A stretch of 64,000 bases of DNA, from the NCBI GenBank assembly GCA_037039685.1, contig JAWNGF010000002.1, positions 3,658,001 to 3,722,000 of the forward strand, given 5' to 3'. The translations under genes and the position numbers were made by a program. Positions within the stretch are counted from its first letter, which is position 1. Each line of letters begins with the position of its first letter. A model generated the notes under the pieces. It had not been told where the DNA came from, made no database searches, and saw nothing but the letters and a program-made list of their open reading frames with translations. This document shows positions 1 to 11,261 of the stretch, piece by piece. The stretch is from Ceratobasidium sp. AG-K. Taxonomy: Eukaryota; Basidiomycota; Agaricomycetes; Cantharellales; Ceratobasidiaceae.

Positions 1-797
1 CCATCAGGCCACAAACAAACGCATTTCGGCCAGCGTTATCTTTCTCTAGAGCAAGATCTCAACTTGCTCCCAAAAGGGTTCGGTATCGCAAGTCCCATAA
101 AGGTCGAGTCCCAGTCCCGATTGGTGGTTCCACCAAGGGGACGACCCTTGCATTTGGCGAATATGGGCTCCGCGTGCGTGGGGAAGGAATGAGACTCACT
201 GCGAAGCAGCTTCAGTCCGCAGAGGTAGTGATCAAGCGCAAGCTCAAGGTGGTTAAAAGCAGCCAAGTTTGGATGCGTGTCTTCCCAGATCTCCCTGTGT
301 GCGTCAAGGTATGTCAAAGCTCTATATGCTTGGGCATTATATTCACAATTCTCCCACCAATCAGGGCAATGAAACTCGTATGGGAAAGGGAAAAGGTTCA
401 TTTGAATACTGGGCTTGTAGGTCAGTTGGCAAGCAGACTATCCTTACTCTCTGTTGAGATTACTCGTACAGAGTACCGACGGGTAAAGTTGTCTTTGAGA
501 TTGGAGGCGGAATCCGAGAAGAAATTGCCCGAGATGGTATGTACACTAGGAGCTGGTAATATATAGCGACTGACTGTTGCAACTATAGCACTTCGCCTTG
601 CTGCCACCAAGCTACCAGTGCTGACCGATTTCATCAGCCGCTCCGCTGGACCGAAACTGGGGACTATTGATCTTCCTCCCATACCTCCCAAGCCGATCAC
701 GGGAGTTAGCTGTAAAATCGTCAGGAAACCTCTACAACCACTGTCTACGATTGACCAGGAAGCACTCAAGGTGCCTGCTGGCGAGGTCGTGGTGTAG
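1..797 (+). CDS. MRPL16: mitochondrial large-subunit ribosomal protein uL16m, 5' end outside window
   Basis: Four exons are readable: up to 308, 365-420, 472-536 and 589-797, with GT-AG introns and matching phases (212 codons including stop). The protein reads [20 protein letters not shown], then [51 protein letters not shown] and [20 protein letters not shown], followed by [18 protein letters not shown]. These are the core rRNA-binding signatures of the uL16 family. The [12 protein letters not shown] stretch and the long C-terminal tail suit the mitochondrial form. No in-frame ATG is present, so the start and targeting peptide lie upstream of base 1. A long minus-strand reading frame at 36-401 is only its shadow. 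The gene converges on Cdc20. uL16m sits near the tRNA-binding and peptidyl-transferase side of the large mitoribosomal subunit (family knowledge). Confidence 0.93.
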
Positions 798-1057
798 AGT
801 TCCATCCATGCAATGATACAACGTCCAAAAATTGCGTGCTGAGCTGAGTTATGACGACTAATTTACTGAGCTCCTCAGATTGCATGGGCCCAAACTGCTT
901 CGTTAAGCCTCGTGTATACTCTATATTACAACCTGTCAAATGCTCCTGGCTACTATTCTGAACTGTATATACAAATGATACCAAACCGCATACCAAAAAG
1001 TTCATGCAAAACATAACAAAACAAACAGCAAAATACACGATCCAGCCTCGAGTCCTT

Positions 1058-3225
1058 TTACCGAATAGCCTTGCTAACGGATGTCCTACGGCTTTCTTCC
1101 TCGCGCTTCTTTACGGCCGTCTTTTTCGGGATCTCCCAGATTTTCCAGAACTTGAGGTTTTCATCTCCCGCGCTGATAGGGCCCCGTAGTTAGCTTACAG
1201 AGAGGTAAGTAGGAACGTAAGAGTCTTACCCAGTAGCAATGACGTCGCCATTCGGGCTAGCGGCGGAGAACAATACACGAGTGTCATGCGCATCCTTGAT
1301 TTCGGCAATCTGATATTTCAAACCAGGTCAACCAAAACCTCCTCGGCTTGAGTCAATGATGAAACTGACCTTGCCCATCCCAGGATACGAATGTACCATG
1401 ACGGCGTTATGAGGGAACCCGTGTGTCGATAAAATCTCCTTCGAGTGCTGGCTCCAAATGATCGAGGTAACCTGGCCCGGTGTTGTGAGTGAATTAACGC
1501 GCGCGCCTGATGTTGAAGACCAGAAGTGGATCATGGCGTCCCCAGTGCCGCCACCAGTTGCCAACACTAGTCAATGGAATAAGCCAACATGGTTAGGACG
1601 AACAGCAGCAAATACATACAGTTGGGTTGCCACGGGCACCAAGCAAGAGCCTTGACGGCAGCTGTGTGGTTGCGCTTGGTCCACTTGGGCTGAGCGCGGG
1701 CACCATTAGCCGCAGCAGTTGCTGTATCGTCACGTCAGTCTAGCAAGTTAGCTGAAAATGGACCAGTGACCTACTAGTGGAACCAATGCGACTGTCCCAA
1801 GCATTTACAACGTTGTCATTCCCTCCACTGGCCAGCATGCCCAACATTCCTCCACCAGACCCATTCGCATTCGCAGGTTGCCACTGTGGATGGATGTCAC
1901 AGTCAGATCACAGATACTATAACTTCTGAGTAGATGCAAACCTTTAGACCACAAACTTCACTCGTATGGCCAATCATTTCAGCTACCTTGTGCACGGCCA
2001 CACGCGTGTCATGGAGCCAAATGGCTCCGTCAACGCATCCACTTGCGAGTACGTGTTGGTTCCATGCCAAACACGCAACCTGGCCCTGACGCCCATTCAT
2101 GCTACGGAGCTTCGAACCGCTCTCAACATCCCAGACCTCGATCGTGCCATTTGCGTAACTGATACCGAGGTAAGCAGCATCGAGAGACCAATCCAATCCC
2201 GTAATGTGCGTGATAGGCTGTTCAGTCGCCGGGTCACAAGGTGCGGTTGAAAGGTGAGTCACTTGACCCGTTTCAGCCGCCCAGAGGTAGACGCATTCGC
2301 CAAGCGCAATGGCGAGAATATTTCCAGAGCTCCAAGCAAGGAGATTAAGGTAGAAGTCATCCATCAGCCCCGGAGCATCGAGAATGCGCTCTGGCTTGTC
2401 TGAAATCTTCCTTCTAGTAGTGGGAGCCGCAGCGGCTCCCGAACCTGACCCTTGGCCTGGGCGGGTGTGAAGTGACTGAGCGAGTGAGCGCTGCAGCGCA
2501 AGTGTGGTGTCGGTCGAAGGGAGTGGCGGCGCTTCACAATAGGTGAGGATTCGCTGGGAAGCTGAAGGAAGAGCTAGGGAGGCGGTGAGGCGCGCGGCGT
2601 GCCCAGGGGATACCGCAGCCGTATCACTGGTTGCCTGGGCGGCTGCGATGGACGGAATGTGTGCGGATCCAAGCGCGCTATCAGAGACGGCCCGGGACGG
2701 GACAAAACGGTCATCTACGCCCAAAGGTTTATCAAACTGCGGATGAAAATTAGCTAAAATTATTACGTATCAAGCCAGCTCACTTACACTAATTGCCGCA
2801 TGCGAAGCCTTTGGTCGAGCGGCCATACTCCCCGTACGTGCTTCAGCTGTTTTTCCTCGTGCGACAGGCCAATCGCGAGTAATGTGTACAGAGTCATATT
2901 TGCTCTCGAGTCCACCTTTACGAATAATCCCTTGTTGTGCCTCGTTTGCAAGTGCGTCCGTAACATTGATTGCTTTCGCACCAACGGCTGCAGACAAAGT
3001 ATTTGAGCGCCCATGCTTGTTGCGAGACTTGGTCGGAGGCTTAGAAGCCGGTGCTAGGAATGGGTTGAGCGAGTCATTGGGCCCAGCTGCCTTGGATGGA
3101 GAGAGAGAAAGTGCGCCAAATCCAAGTGAAAGGACTTCCACATTTCCGTGGGTAGTATTTGCGCGTCGTCGAGGGGTTTTTGTGGGAGTTTGAGGGGCTC
3201 GCTTTGTTGGAGAGCTGGGGAACAT
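1058..3225 (-). CDS. CDC20: Cdc20/Fizzy-family APC/C activator, WD40 protein
   Basis: Seven exons: 3225-2788, 2736-1942, 1883-1775, 1721-1620, 1566-1370, 1309-1230 and 1172-1058. All phases join to give 611 residues. The start at 3225 is the first ATG (MFPSSPTKRAPQTPTK); the upstream codon in the same frame is GTG. The C-box DDRFVPSR lies near the start of exon 2. After it come RKISDKPERILDAPGLMDDF, the family hallmark before the propeller, and blades with LASGGNDN, HTAAVKALAWCPWQ, LATGGGTGDAMIHFW and ATGAGDENLKFWKIWE. The protein ends in Ile-Arg, the IR tail that docks on APC3/Cdc27. Cdc20 presents D-box and KEN substrates such as cyclin B and securin to the APC/C at metaphase. The related activator Cdh1 is the alternative. 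The overall sequence and the HTSEVCGLKW blade favour Cdc20, but I cannot compute the alignment. Confidence 0.93.
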
Positions 3226-3582
3226 GATGGAGTAGAGACAGCTGGGTTTAGTCACGTGGCCGCGGCGAGGAGATTTGTCAAGGTCTCACGTGGGTCGCGT
3301 TTTACGCTTTCGACCTGGATGTCAGCAGATGTGACATTTCCAGATGACCATCCGTGTTAATTTGTCAACCAGAAACGCTACATTTAATGTCTGCTCTATG
3401 ACGTGTAGTATCAGGAATCGAGGTACCTGCGATCTTTAAGGTAACCAATTAGTTAGAGACTACCCCCGTCCCCTTAGTTGGAGCCAATCCTTCTCCGGCT
3501 CACGTCCCACGAAAGTCAATATTAATAAATAACTCATAAATAATTACAGCCTACAATACACATTCGACGATTAAAACAGTAA
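3226..3582. other. intergenic, 5' flank of Cdc20 and 3' flank of the methyltransferase gene
   Basis: No open frame with coding character was seen. The stretch must hold the Cdc20 promoter (minus strand), but I see no clear TATA box. An AT-rich segment near 3520-3560 is consistent with the methyltransferase 3' UTR. Confidence 0.5.
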
Positions 3583-4864
3583 TTAAGCCCTTTTCGTAGC
3601 GCATATATCATATACTTTGGATAGCGGACAGTTGTCTGGATTCTTCAGCTCCTCAATCGTGTCATTTATTAGCGAAGTCGCTCCCTCATGGGTTAAACCC
3701 GCATCGCGCAATATGCTATATGAGCCTTGTATGGATTCAGCAGAGAAAAAAATCATTAGTTGCGCGATGCGCGAGTTTAGTTTTGATGAGCAAGAATGAT
3801 TGTTGTGCGGGAAAACGGGGAACGGCGTGATAACTGTCCGAATCGACTCGAAGCCGCTCGGTTCGTTTGACTTGGACCACAAGTCCGAGTTGGGAGCTAT
3901 CCATTGAGGTATTTTTTGGGCGGTGTCTAGATCAGCGCCAACTTCGGCCAAAGCGAAGCGAATGAGGTCGTATAAACGGCACCCAACCGGGTTTGTTCGC
4001 CTGGCTAGTCTGGAGTTATGTTGCGAGTCCCAGAAACCGGGAAGATACTCATGAATACGAATGAGGCCACCCGGCCGTAGTACACGATGTGCTTCCTGAA
4101 GGAGTATGCGATAATTTTTGACCTGCCCATAGGGATTGATTAAATGTAGTCCACAAATCGGTTCCAAGCTTATCAAACTAACCACCTCTGCTCCACCGTT
4201 AATGAATACGATGTCTTGAGAGTTATCCTCGACCAGAAGCCCTTCCGTGATGTCGTATACCTCAAATACGACGTTTGGTCGAGGCGTGTGAGGAGCGAGT
4301 GGCGCGATGTCCAAGCTGAGAAACTGAACATGCGGAAACTGTGTTGCCATGTCTTGAGTCCTATATAAGTATTGTTGTCCACAAAATCAACCCAGACTCG
4401 GTGGGGAGGCGAGAGTGACCAGTTTGCTTACCATGTTCCGTATCGAGTTCCTATCTCAAGCACACGATGTTGTCGCCCGGGCTGAGGCTCCGAACTCAAA
4501 ATGTCCCTCACTGGACCTATATAACTTCGCCCAGAAACCCATTTGCGTAACACATGCCCTAGTATATAGCGTCTCGAACTATCCGCTGGAAACCACCGAA
4601 TGGCGTTTTCAGACATGGGTTGTTGTCGTCCATGGTGCAGCACGAAATATTCTAACAGTCGACAATAAGCCAAAAAGTCCTATTTGAGAGAAAACGTACT
4701 ACAATCATACCTGATATATCATCTGACTCGATTGTTCTTGCGGACACAGACGATTCCGTCTCAGAAATAGTGTCAGAGACTGAGCGAGTATGGAAGGTGA
4801 GATGATCAGGTAGGATGCGATACACAAGTTCATCGGTTTCGATATCAGGCGAGAAGATGGGCAT
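3583..4864 (-). CDS. class I SAM-dependent methyltransferase (LaeA/UMTA-like)
   Basis: Three exons, 4864-4711, 4651-4432 and 4360-3583, give 383 residues. The start is the ATG opening MPIFSPDIETDELVYRILPD. Motif I is VLEIGTRYGTW across the second splice, followed by DMATQFPHVQFLSLDIAPLA, whose acidic residue would bind the ribose of SAM. Later come NVVFEVYDITEGL, the post-I segment DIVFINGG, and HRVLRPGGLIRIHEYLPGFW, which is the motif III region. This layout is typical of the large basidiomycete family of secondary-metabolism-type methyltransferases. The substrate cannot be told from sequence. Motif I carries Arg where most relatives have Gly (GTRYGTW against GTGxGxW). The gene is transcribed in the same direction as Cdc20, about 360 bases beyond the Cdc20 start, and shows no functional link with it. 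Confidence 0.85.
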
Positions 4865-6432
4865 TGTGGAGGATTCTGGTAGCCAGAAGAGAAATAGCTG
4901 CGTTAAGAGGGACGTTGTTCATCATTCATCCGACTGAGGTTGAGATGTAGGTTGACGCCGCCGATGATCGTCTGTCATTCGAGTAATTTGAAGGAATATG
5001 ATTCAACACTCAGAAAATAGGGTATGGGAAAATGGGCCATGTCAATACGCTATGATAATCGCGTATTGACGTATAGTTGCTCTCGGATAACTGACCCACA
5101 CAGTTCCTCGGGAGCGCCGTCGGTCAACACGCTTCCAATTTGATCTGAACCCAGGCCGGGCCCACTACCACTTACAGGTATGAAAGAGATGGAATCAGGC
5201 TCTCCGTTTAACCATCTCGCTGAACGGAACATACTATTTCTGATGAGCTCGCGATTTGGATCTGTGATACGCAAATATGGTCTAGACGACGTCATGCGAA
5301 CTAAACTACATGGTTGATCGGTAGCCACCCTCCCAGAGTGCCTCCTCCTTAGTGCTAATAAACCCACTCGAGTTTTCCAGCATTCCACAGTAGAGGTTGC
5401 TCCAACGTCATGCGACTATATAATTAAACGGCCGCAATAATAGACCAAATGCATTCTTGTATGCATTAGGCTTCCCAATGCAGTGGCGAGTTTCACTAGG
5501 TCAGAGTGTGCCCACTGCTGTAGATCGCGAACCCCGGAACGCTCCGTACGCGCGTGAGGTGTTGACCTGTGTTTGTCAGTAAGCTTATGTAATCCAGATT
5601 CGTATATTGCGGGGCAGCCTAAGCGGGAATGGCTATGTTTCACCATGATTTTCATGCTGATGAGTTTTCCATACTCGGATCCTGCCTGTTTTACTCGGCG
5701 TCGGCTACACGTTAACGGTGAATCAGCACGTGGTTGAGAGTCAATGGCGATCAGGAAGAAATGTGAGGGCTTTGTAGCTCCAAGCTCCGGTTTGTTTCCA
5801 ATCTTTCGGCCTGTAGGATTGTAAGTATTCACGCATTTCGTGTGGTGAAAGTTGCATTTCACAACCGTAGGAGAAACACCATTTCGTTCCGATGTGACCT
5901 AAAATCAATAGCATCCACTCGGCTTGTCAATGTTTGCACATTGGTAGATAGAGCCGGGTTGAGTGAATCTGTGATCTCCTGACGACGACTATTTTGCACT
6001 CATACAAATAGCAATCATCATACCATACGCCTATACGATTTTATAACAATCATTGTCATAGTCATTCCCATATGGGCTATCTTAGCAATGGCACAGGTCA
6101 TATATTTGGGTGTGAATCCCATTGAACGGCCGTAGCTGGAATGTCTTCCGTTGAGGTCATTGCGTGATTGCTTTGTTTCCTCGGCTAGAAACTGATTGAA
6201 TGGCGGAATGCTCGTATAGGGCAATTGGAGCTGGAGCTACAACAGTCGTCGGGGGTTTAACTAATCATCTATTCAGTAGCAGTCGTTTCTCGTTCAGGTA
6301 AGTGGTACGTATGATACTCGCCCAGATGATAAATAAGCCAATGTATAGCGTCCGAAGTTGCAATAGTATTCACCATCATCCCGACAGCCCATCGCCTGTC
6401 TATGCTTATCCCATCTACCTACACTGGCTCAG
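4865..6432. other. long stretch without a convincing gene
   Basis: Only short open frames occur. The longest, minus strand 5416-5862 (148 codons), has no recognisable domain, no hydrophobic leader and no splice-linked neighbour. I treat it as probably non-coding, at most a low-confidence hypothetical protein. The 5' flank of the methyltransferase lies at 4865-5050. Confidence 0.4.
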
Positions 6433-7063
6433 CGATACACCCCTCCGGGACAACGATACGACCGCCTCCTTTACAATCTCCCAAACCTCCTACCGACCCC
6501 TAATCCCGCCTCACATGTGTCACTAATATTCAGTTCCTCGCCCCTCAACAGTGCATAACTCGGACATTCAATTTCAGTCTTCAAACGAGCTGGATGGGAC
6601 CAATCCGTCGGTATTGGGTGAGGTAGAAGTTGATCCCGGCTCCAGACTGGCGTATGTCGCGGCCCTAGAGGAACCAAAGGAGAAGGTGTCGGTAAGGAGG
6701 GGGCACCTGAACTAGCAACCCCAATACTCGCGCATAGCCCAAGCAGCCCGGGCATGCTTGCGTTTTCACTGGAAATCCTCCAATCGACATTGGTGGTATC
6801 TATGCGCGCCTGGAGTTCGAGTAATCCGGGCCATTTGTTAGCCCTGGATGCCACAGGCGCTTCGTCTAGACCCTCAACATGGAAGCCGTGCGCCGAACCC
6901 ACCCGAGTCCGGGACCACGAGGATCAGGCGCTACCAAAGCAAGTTGAGCATCCTCCGAGGAAGAAGCAGAGAAGAAGCAAGGCCAGCAAGGCTGGACGTA
7001 CCAGATGTACCATGGAGTACTTTAGGAAGAAGACTGACCTGGGTCGTGTCGATTTGGAATAGA
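6433..7063 (+). CDS. hypothetical multi-exon protein with basic C-terminus, 5' end uncertain
   Basis: No single long frame is present, but spliced reading gives a continuous protein. An exon beginning near 6433 (RYTPPGQRYDRLLYNLPNLL) ends at a GTGTCACT donor near 6518. After a CAG acceptor near 6578 the frame continues SSNELDGTNPSVLGEVEVDP, then VAALEEPKEKVS. A GTAAGGAGG donor and TAG acceptor follow, then PKQPGHACVFTGNPPIDIG, a third intron near 6801-6848, then ALDATGASSRPSTW. It ends with PPRKKQRRSKASKAGRTR, TMEYFRKKTDLGRVDLE and stop at 7063. The basic KKQRRSK run could be a nuclear localisation signal. I do not recognise the family, and the upstream start is not resolved. The overlapping minus-strand frame 6471-6902 looks like the shadow. 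Evidence is internal splice consistency only. Confidence 0.4.
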
Positions 7064-8124
7064 TAGGGACTCGAGATGGGTGTGGAGGATGTAGTTTGAT
7101 TTTTCTGTTCTCTTCTGAAATTTGTGTGATAACCACCCGTTTCAGTTTTGCATCTATTTCTTCCTGTAGCTTCGCAAATCATATATCCCCCGGGGTAGAA
7201 TTAATGAAATGGTATTCAAACTGTTAATACTTAAGGAGACAAATATTAGCGAATGGCAGTCCCTCTCGTTTGAGACTCAATTCCACAAGACTTGAGGAGT
7301 GATGGCGGGCGCTGTTTGTGAGGGAATTGAAACTTTTGAATCAGGATATCTTGATGTGCATAGATTTCCAGCATTGCACATCTATCCGTTCGCATGTGAA
7401 TGTACACACCGCGGCCATACTAAACCTCCTGCGAGGGTTGTGTCAGACATGTGCTCACGGTTTAAGACCAAATCTCTCAGTTCAAGGCTAGCCGTAGAGG
7501 CGTGGGCGATTAGTTTCAGCTGAATCACATCACGAAATTAGCGCATATATCCACTTATCAGGATCACTACTATTATACCAGTAGCGAAACACTGGGTAGT
7601 AAAGGTGCCTACAAATAATCACACGTGCTAGTCCCTAGTGTCGGCGGGGACTGGTTCTTTAGGATGCTAGATAATAGCTCAAATATATTAATACATGCAA
7701 GGCAGCAGATCTAACTTCTCCGGGTCTTGATGCGATTTAGCTCGCAACGATTCCTCGCAGTCGGCCCACGTATGAATTGCAAGGCATTAATGTTGATCCA
7801 TAAAAGTCCGCTAATAGGAAACCTAGGCTTGAGTAAGTACATATAGAAATACAGAGTGAGGTTGGGGTGACTGGTCCATGAATGATAAAAAATTGTCCAA
7901 ATGCTCGAAATGATTGTACGGGAAAGTCTATCGAAAGGTCGTGGGCAAATCACGAAGGGGATTGGTGCCAAGGGTTGACTGGTGTCCTCAGCTCGCAATG
8001 CGCTTGCTGAGGTCATACGAGAACTGCTTGGGAACTGGCAGGGTTTGTCGCGAAAGGCTGTTCGACCTCACATCTCAACCTTTATGAGCTGCGTTGCAGA
8101 GCTACAAAGGCGGCCGGGTCGGTA
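7064..8124. other. intergenic, nothing recognised
   Basis: Small frames on both strands (for example minus 7711-8016, 101 codons) show no domain, no leader peptide and no splice partners. I see no RNA gene. Confidence 0.4.
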
Positions 8125-9203
8125 CTAGTCAGAATAAGTTAGGCCTAGACTCGCCGCGTTGGAGCTTTCTGGGATATGGAATTTCTTAACCACGGCAGGC
8201 TGAATAAAAACGGCAGCAAAGCCATGTGCTATATGCCAATCAATATGACATTGCATAGCTATCCAATCATATTTTAGCCATTGTGTACTCCCCCGGCAAA
8301 TCAGTGCGTACCTACACCAATCACGCGGTTGTCGGTCTTCACTTGGTACACGGTCCATGGGGCAGCATGAATTACATGTGTATCGCGACGAATGGGGTTG
8401 TTTACGTTGAACTCGACCCACTTTTACTCGTCGATGGCAAGCGCACCTTGGACTCCGGCACCGATCCAAAATGTCGTTCCGTGCACAATGCTCCAGTTAG
8501 TCACGAAGAGTAGCATCAGGGTCCGAGGGCCACTCACAGTGATATGAATGATTAATACCTCCATCCAAGTAATTGATGACGATATCCGCGCCTTCAGACT
8601 TGTCAATGTCAAGCTCATGTTCTTGTACACCCCGCACCCTTCGACGACGTCATACAACGCGGCTGATCGGACGAGTAATGATCGAAGGTGACGTTGTTGG
8701 TGAAGAACCGAACAGCAGTACCTTCAGACGTACTTCGGCAGATCGTCGCGTGCGATAGGAACGAAGTTGACCGAGTCGATATCTCTGTAGTCGTCACCCG
8801 GTGTGTCCTTCTAGTCGTTTGTTGTTGGAAACCAGGTTGTTGATTTATATCTCGGGTCGGTGTCGACGTAGAGCATCACCGCAAACGTCATGTTGGCAAA
8901 GTCGGGTGTGGTGAAAGCCACACAGCTGAAGCTCATCTCGGCTTGCATCCAGAACGCATCATCGGGCTTGCCCTGGTCGGTGAGGACAATCACAGCGTAT
9001 CTTTGGCCGTTATGTGACTGAACGCAATGGAGACCTTTGTTAGCGTTGCTAGAGGCGGTGGCGCCATCGGCTCCAATTAAATCAAGAGCATGTAAGTCGA
9101 CCGAGTTCCAGAGAATTGCTTCCAAATACGGTACATTAGCGCAAACGACAACGTAGAACGCTTCGACCCACCATGAGCGGCAGTATTGAAGATACGCCCG
9201 CAC
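8125..9203 (-). pseudogene. truncated, decayed multicopper oxidase (laccase/Fet3-like)
   Basis: Fragments of cupredoxin domains 2 and 3 are readable in shifting frames. These are GQRYAVIVLTDQG with DDAFWMQAEM (about 9000-8930), VRFFTNNVTFDHYSSDQP (about 8720-8670), GADIVINYLDGG (about 8595-8560), HGTTFWIGAGVQGALAIDE (about 8490-8430), NPIRRDTHV (about 8395) and MQCHIDWHIAHGFAAVFIQP (about 8255-8195). The last is the C-terminal copper-ligand motif HCHIDWH of laccases with the first position changed. The HPFHLHGH ligand block expected after LDGG is reduced to VHGT. The N-terminal cupredoxin domain with its HWHG motif is absent; the region that should hold it lies against the divergent lipoyl synthase promoter. 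Frames change several times without plausible introns, so I call a pseudogene. Relatives oxidise phenols or Fe(II) outside the cell. Confidence 0.75.
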
Positions 9204-9440
9204 CCTTGTCGACTTGTTTACCCAATCATATTACAATCCTCCGGGCTAAATGTCGGTCGAGAGGTGGAAACCTTTGTATTTGGTTCTGCATGCTCTGATT
9301 CAGACTGGTGCAGGGATTGCCGGGAAATGGCTTGCACCACGCAAAAGCCGATGTCTTGGTGTGGTGCTTACGCAATGCGATCACATGATTTATTGGTCAG
9401 TCTTGCCTCGATCCACTCAGGCTCATCCGATTCGACCATC

Positions 9441-10928
9441 ATGCAGGCCTGCCGTGTGTCTTCCCGAGTTTTTACCCGCCCATCCTCCTCAGCGTTTCTT
9501 TCTCGCTCTTTGGCTACCGCGTCACCGAAACCCCCTTCCCCGTTCTCTGCGCGGCTTGCAGCTGGACCATCGTTCAACGACTTTGTGGAGGATAATGTGG
9601 ACCCCGAAGATGCTGGCACTTCGAGAATAACTCTCGGAAATACATCGCAGTAAGCTTAAAATACTATATATATGGGCAACTAATCATACGCATGTACAGG
9701 CCGCGTCTACCATCCCATTTGAAGACCAAGATTCCAACTGGCCCATCCTACACAGGCATCAAAAAAGATCTTAGAGGACTCGGTCTTCATACAGTATGCG
9801 AGGAGGCTCGGTGTCCAAATATTGGTGATTGCTGGGGAGGCGGGAAAAAGGCCGCGACTGCAACTATTATGGTTCGTTCACTCCCCAATATTATGCTGAC
9901 TAAGCATTGAGTCTTGCCATTTCAGCTGATGGGAGATACGTGTACTCGAGGATGCCGATTCTGCTCGGTCAAAACGTCGAGGACACCCCCACCCCTAGAT
10001 CCTCACGAGCCAGAAAACACAGCTGAAGCAATTAGTCGGTGGGGGCTAGGATACATTGTGCTTACCAGTGTCGACCGAGATGGTAAGCACTACAAGCCAG
10101 CCATTGCTGCGGATCTCATGTATTGGACGTACATTAGACCTCGTCGATGGAGGGGCAACCCACTTTGCGTCTACAATTTCCAAAATCAAGCAAAAGGCGC
10201 CTTCAATACTCGTCGAGGCCCTTACAGGCGACTTTCAAGGCGACCTCTCATGCGTCGAGCGAGTTGCCAGGAGCGGGCTGGACGTTTACGCGCACAATGT
10301 CGAGACCGTTGAGGCGCTGACCCCGTTCGTGAGGTAGGTTCAGATCTATCTCACGGTTGCTATCTATTGATTGTTGGCTCAGAGATCGACGAGCCAAGTT
10401 TCATCAGTCTCTCGCCGTCCTGGCTCACGCAAAAAAGTGTGGAGTTAGGCTCACAAAGACTTCAATTATGCTTGGTGTGGGCGAAACGGAAGAGCAAGTG
10501 ATGGACACACTTAAAGGTGAGCACCCTGTAGGATTAAATACCTTGATCTGTGTACTGAAAGGTGTTGATCCAGCCCTGCGAGCAAACTCTGTTGACGTGG
10601 TGACATTTGGACAATACATGCGCCCCACAAAGCGCCACATGAAGGTTTCCCGGTATGTCTCGCCCTCCGAATTTGATATGTGGAAGACACGCGCAGAGGA
10701 AATGGGCTTTGTATATGTTGCAAGTGGGCCGTTAGTTAGGAGTAGCTATAAGGTACGTCTCAAAGTTCTGTCTACAAGCGCAATTGATTGATGTGGGATA
10801 CATAGGCCGGAGAATACTTTATAGAAAACATGTTACGCAGTAGCACACAGGACAAAGGTGCCTTGAAGAATGCGCCCCTCCTGTCTGAGGATTCAGCTCT
10901 TGTGGCGGACTTGGCCAAGGGCTCGTGA
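9441..10928 (+). CDS. LIP5: lipoyl synthase, mitochondrial
   Basis: Seven exons, 9441-9649, 9700-9871, 9926-10082, 10138-10333, 10383-10516, 10574-10752 and 10806-10928, join in phase to 389 residues. The start gives [20 protein letters not shown], an Arg/Ser-rich mitochondrial presequence. The auxiliary [4Fe-4S] cluster motif is [13 protein letters not shown] (CX4CX5C). The radical-SAM cluster motif is [28 protein letters not shown] and [20 protein letters not shown] are family signatures, and the C-terminal [14 protein letters not shown] carries the RSSYK serine that ligates the auxiliary cluster. The enzyme inserts two sulfurs into octanoyl groups on lipoyl-domain proteins such as those of pyruvate dehydrogenase and glycine cleavage complexes. 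No break is seen. It is divergent from the oxidase pseudogene, 237 bases away. Confidence 0.96.
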
Positions 10929-11261
10929 AGGTTCAGTGGTAATATCTGGTTGGTCGCGTACTATGTTATACACTTTTCTTATTTCTGTTTTATATGTGGC
11001 GGGATTGAATAGAGCCTTTAAAGATAAATAGACATCTGTGTAAGCTTTTAAGAATCCATCAACTCAGCTAAGCGGACAACTTTACGATTCATTGCTACCA
11101 CCATAGCATGGAATACACGTTCGCGCGGTCTCAGGCAACTATCTAATAATGTCTATATCATAGGAACTTATGGGGTTGTTTCGAGCCCGTGTGAAGGAAC
11201 ATAAAAAGGATTGTCCAGTCATGTACGATGTCCAGACTTGGCCTGCACACCCTTGAGTCGC
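10929..11261. other. intergenic between convergent lipoyl synthase and tyrosinase copy 1
   Basis: This holds the 3' flanks of both genes. No open frame of interest was found. Confidence 0.5.

Noticed and set aside
36..401. 121-codon minus-strand open frame at the window start
   Set aside because: It is the shadow of the plus-strand exons of uL16m, which carry unmistakable family motifs with matched splice phases.
5416..5862. 148-codon minus-strand open frame as a hypothetical gene
   Set aside because: Composition is unremarkable and nothing around it supports transcription, so it was left as a note in the intergenic entry.
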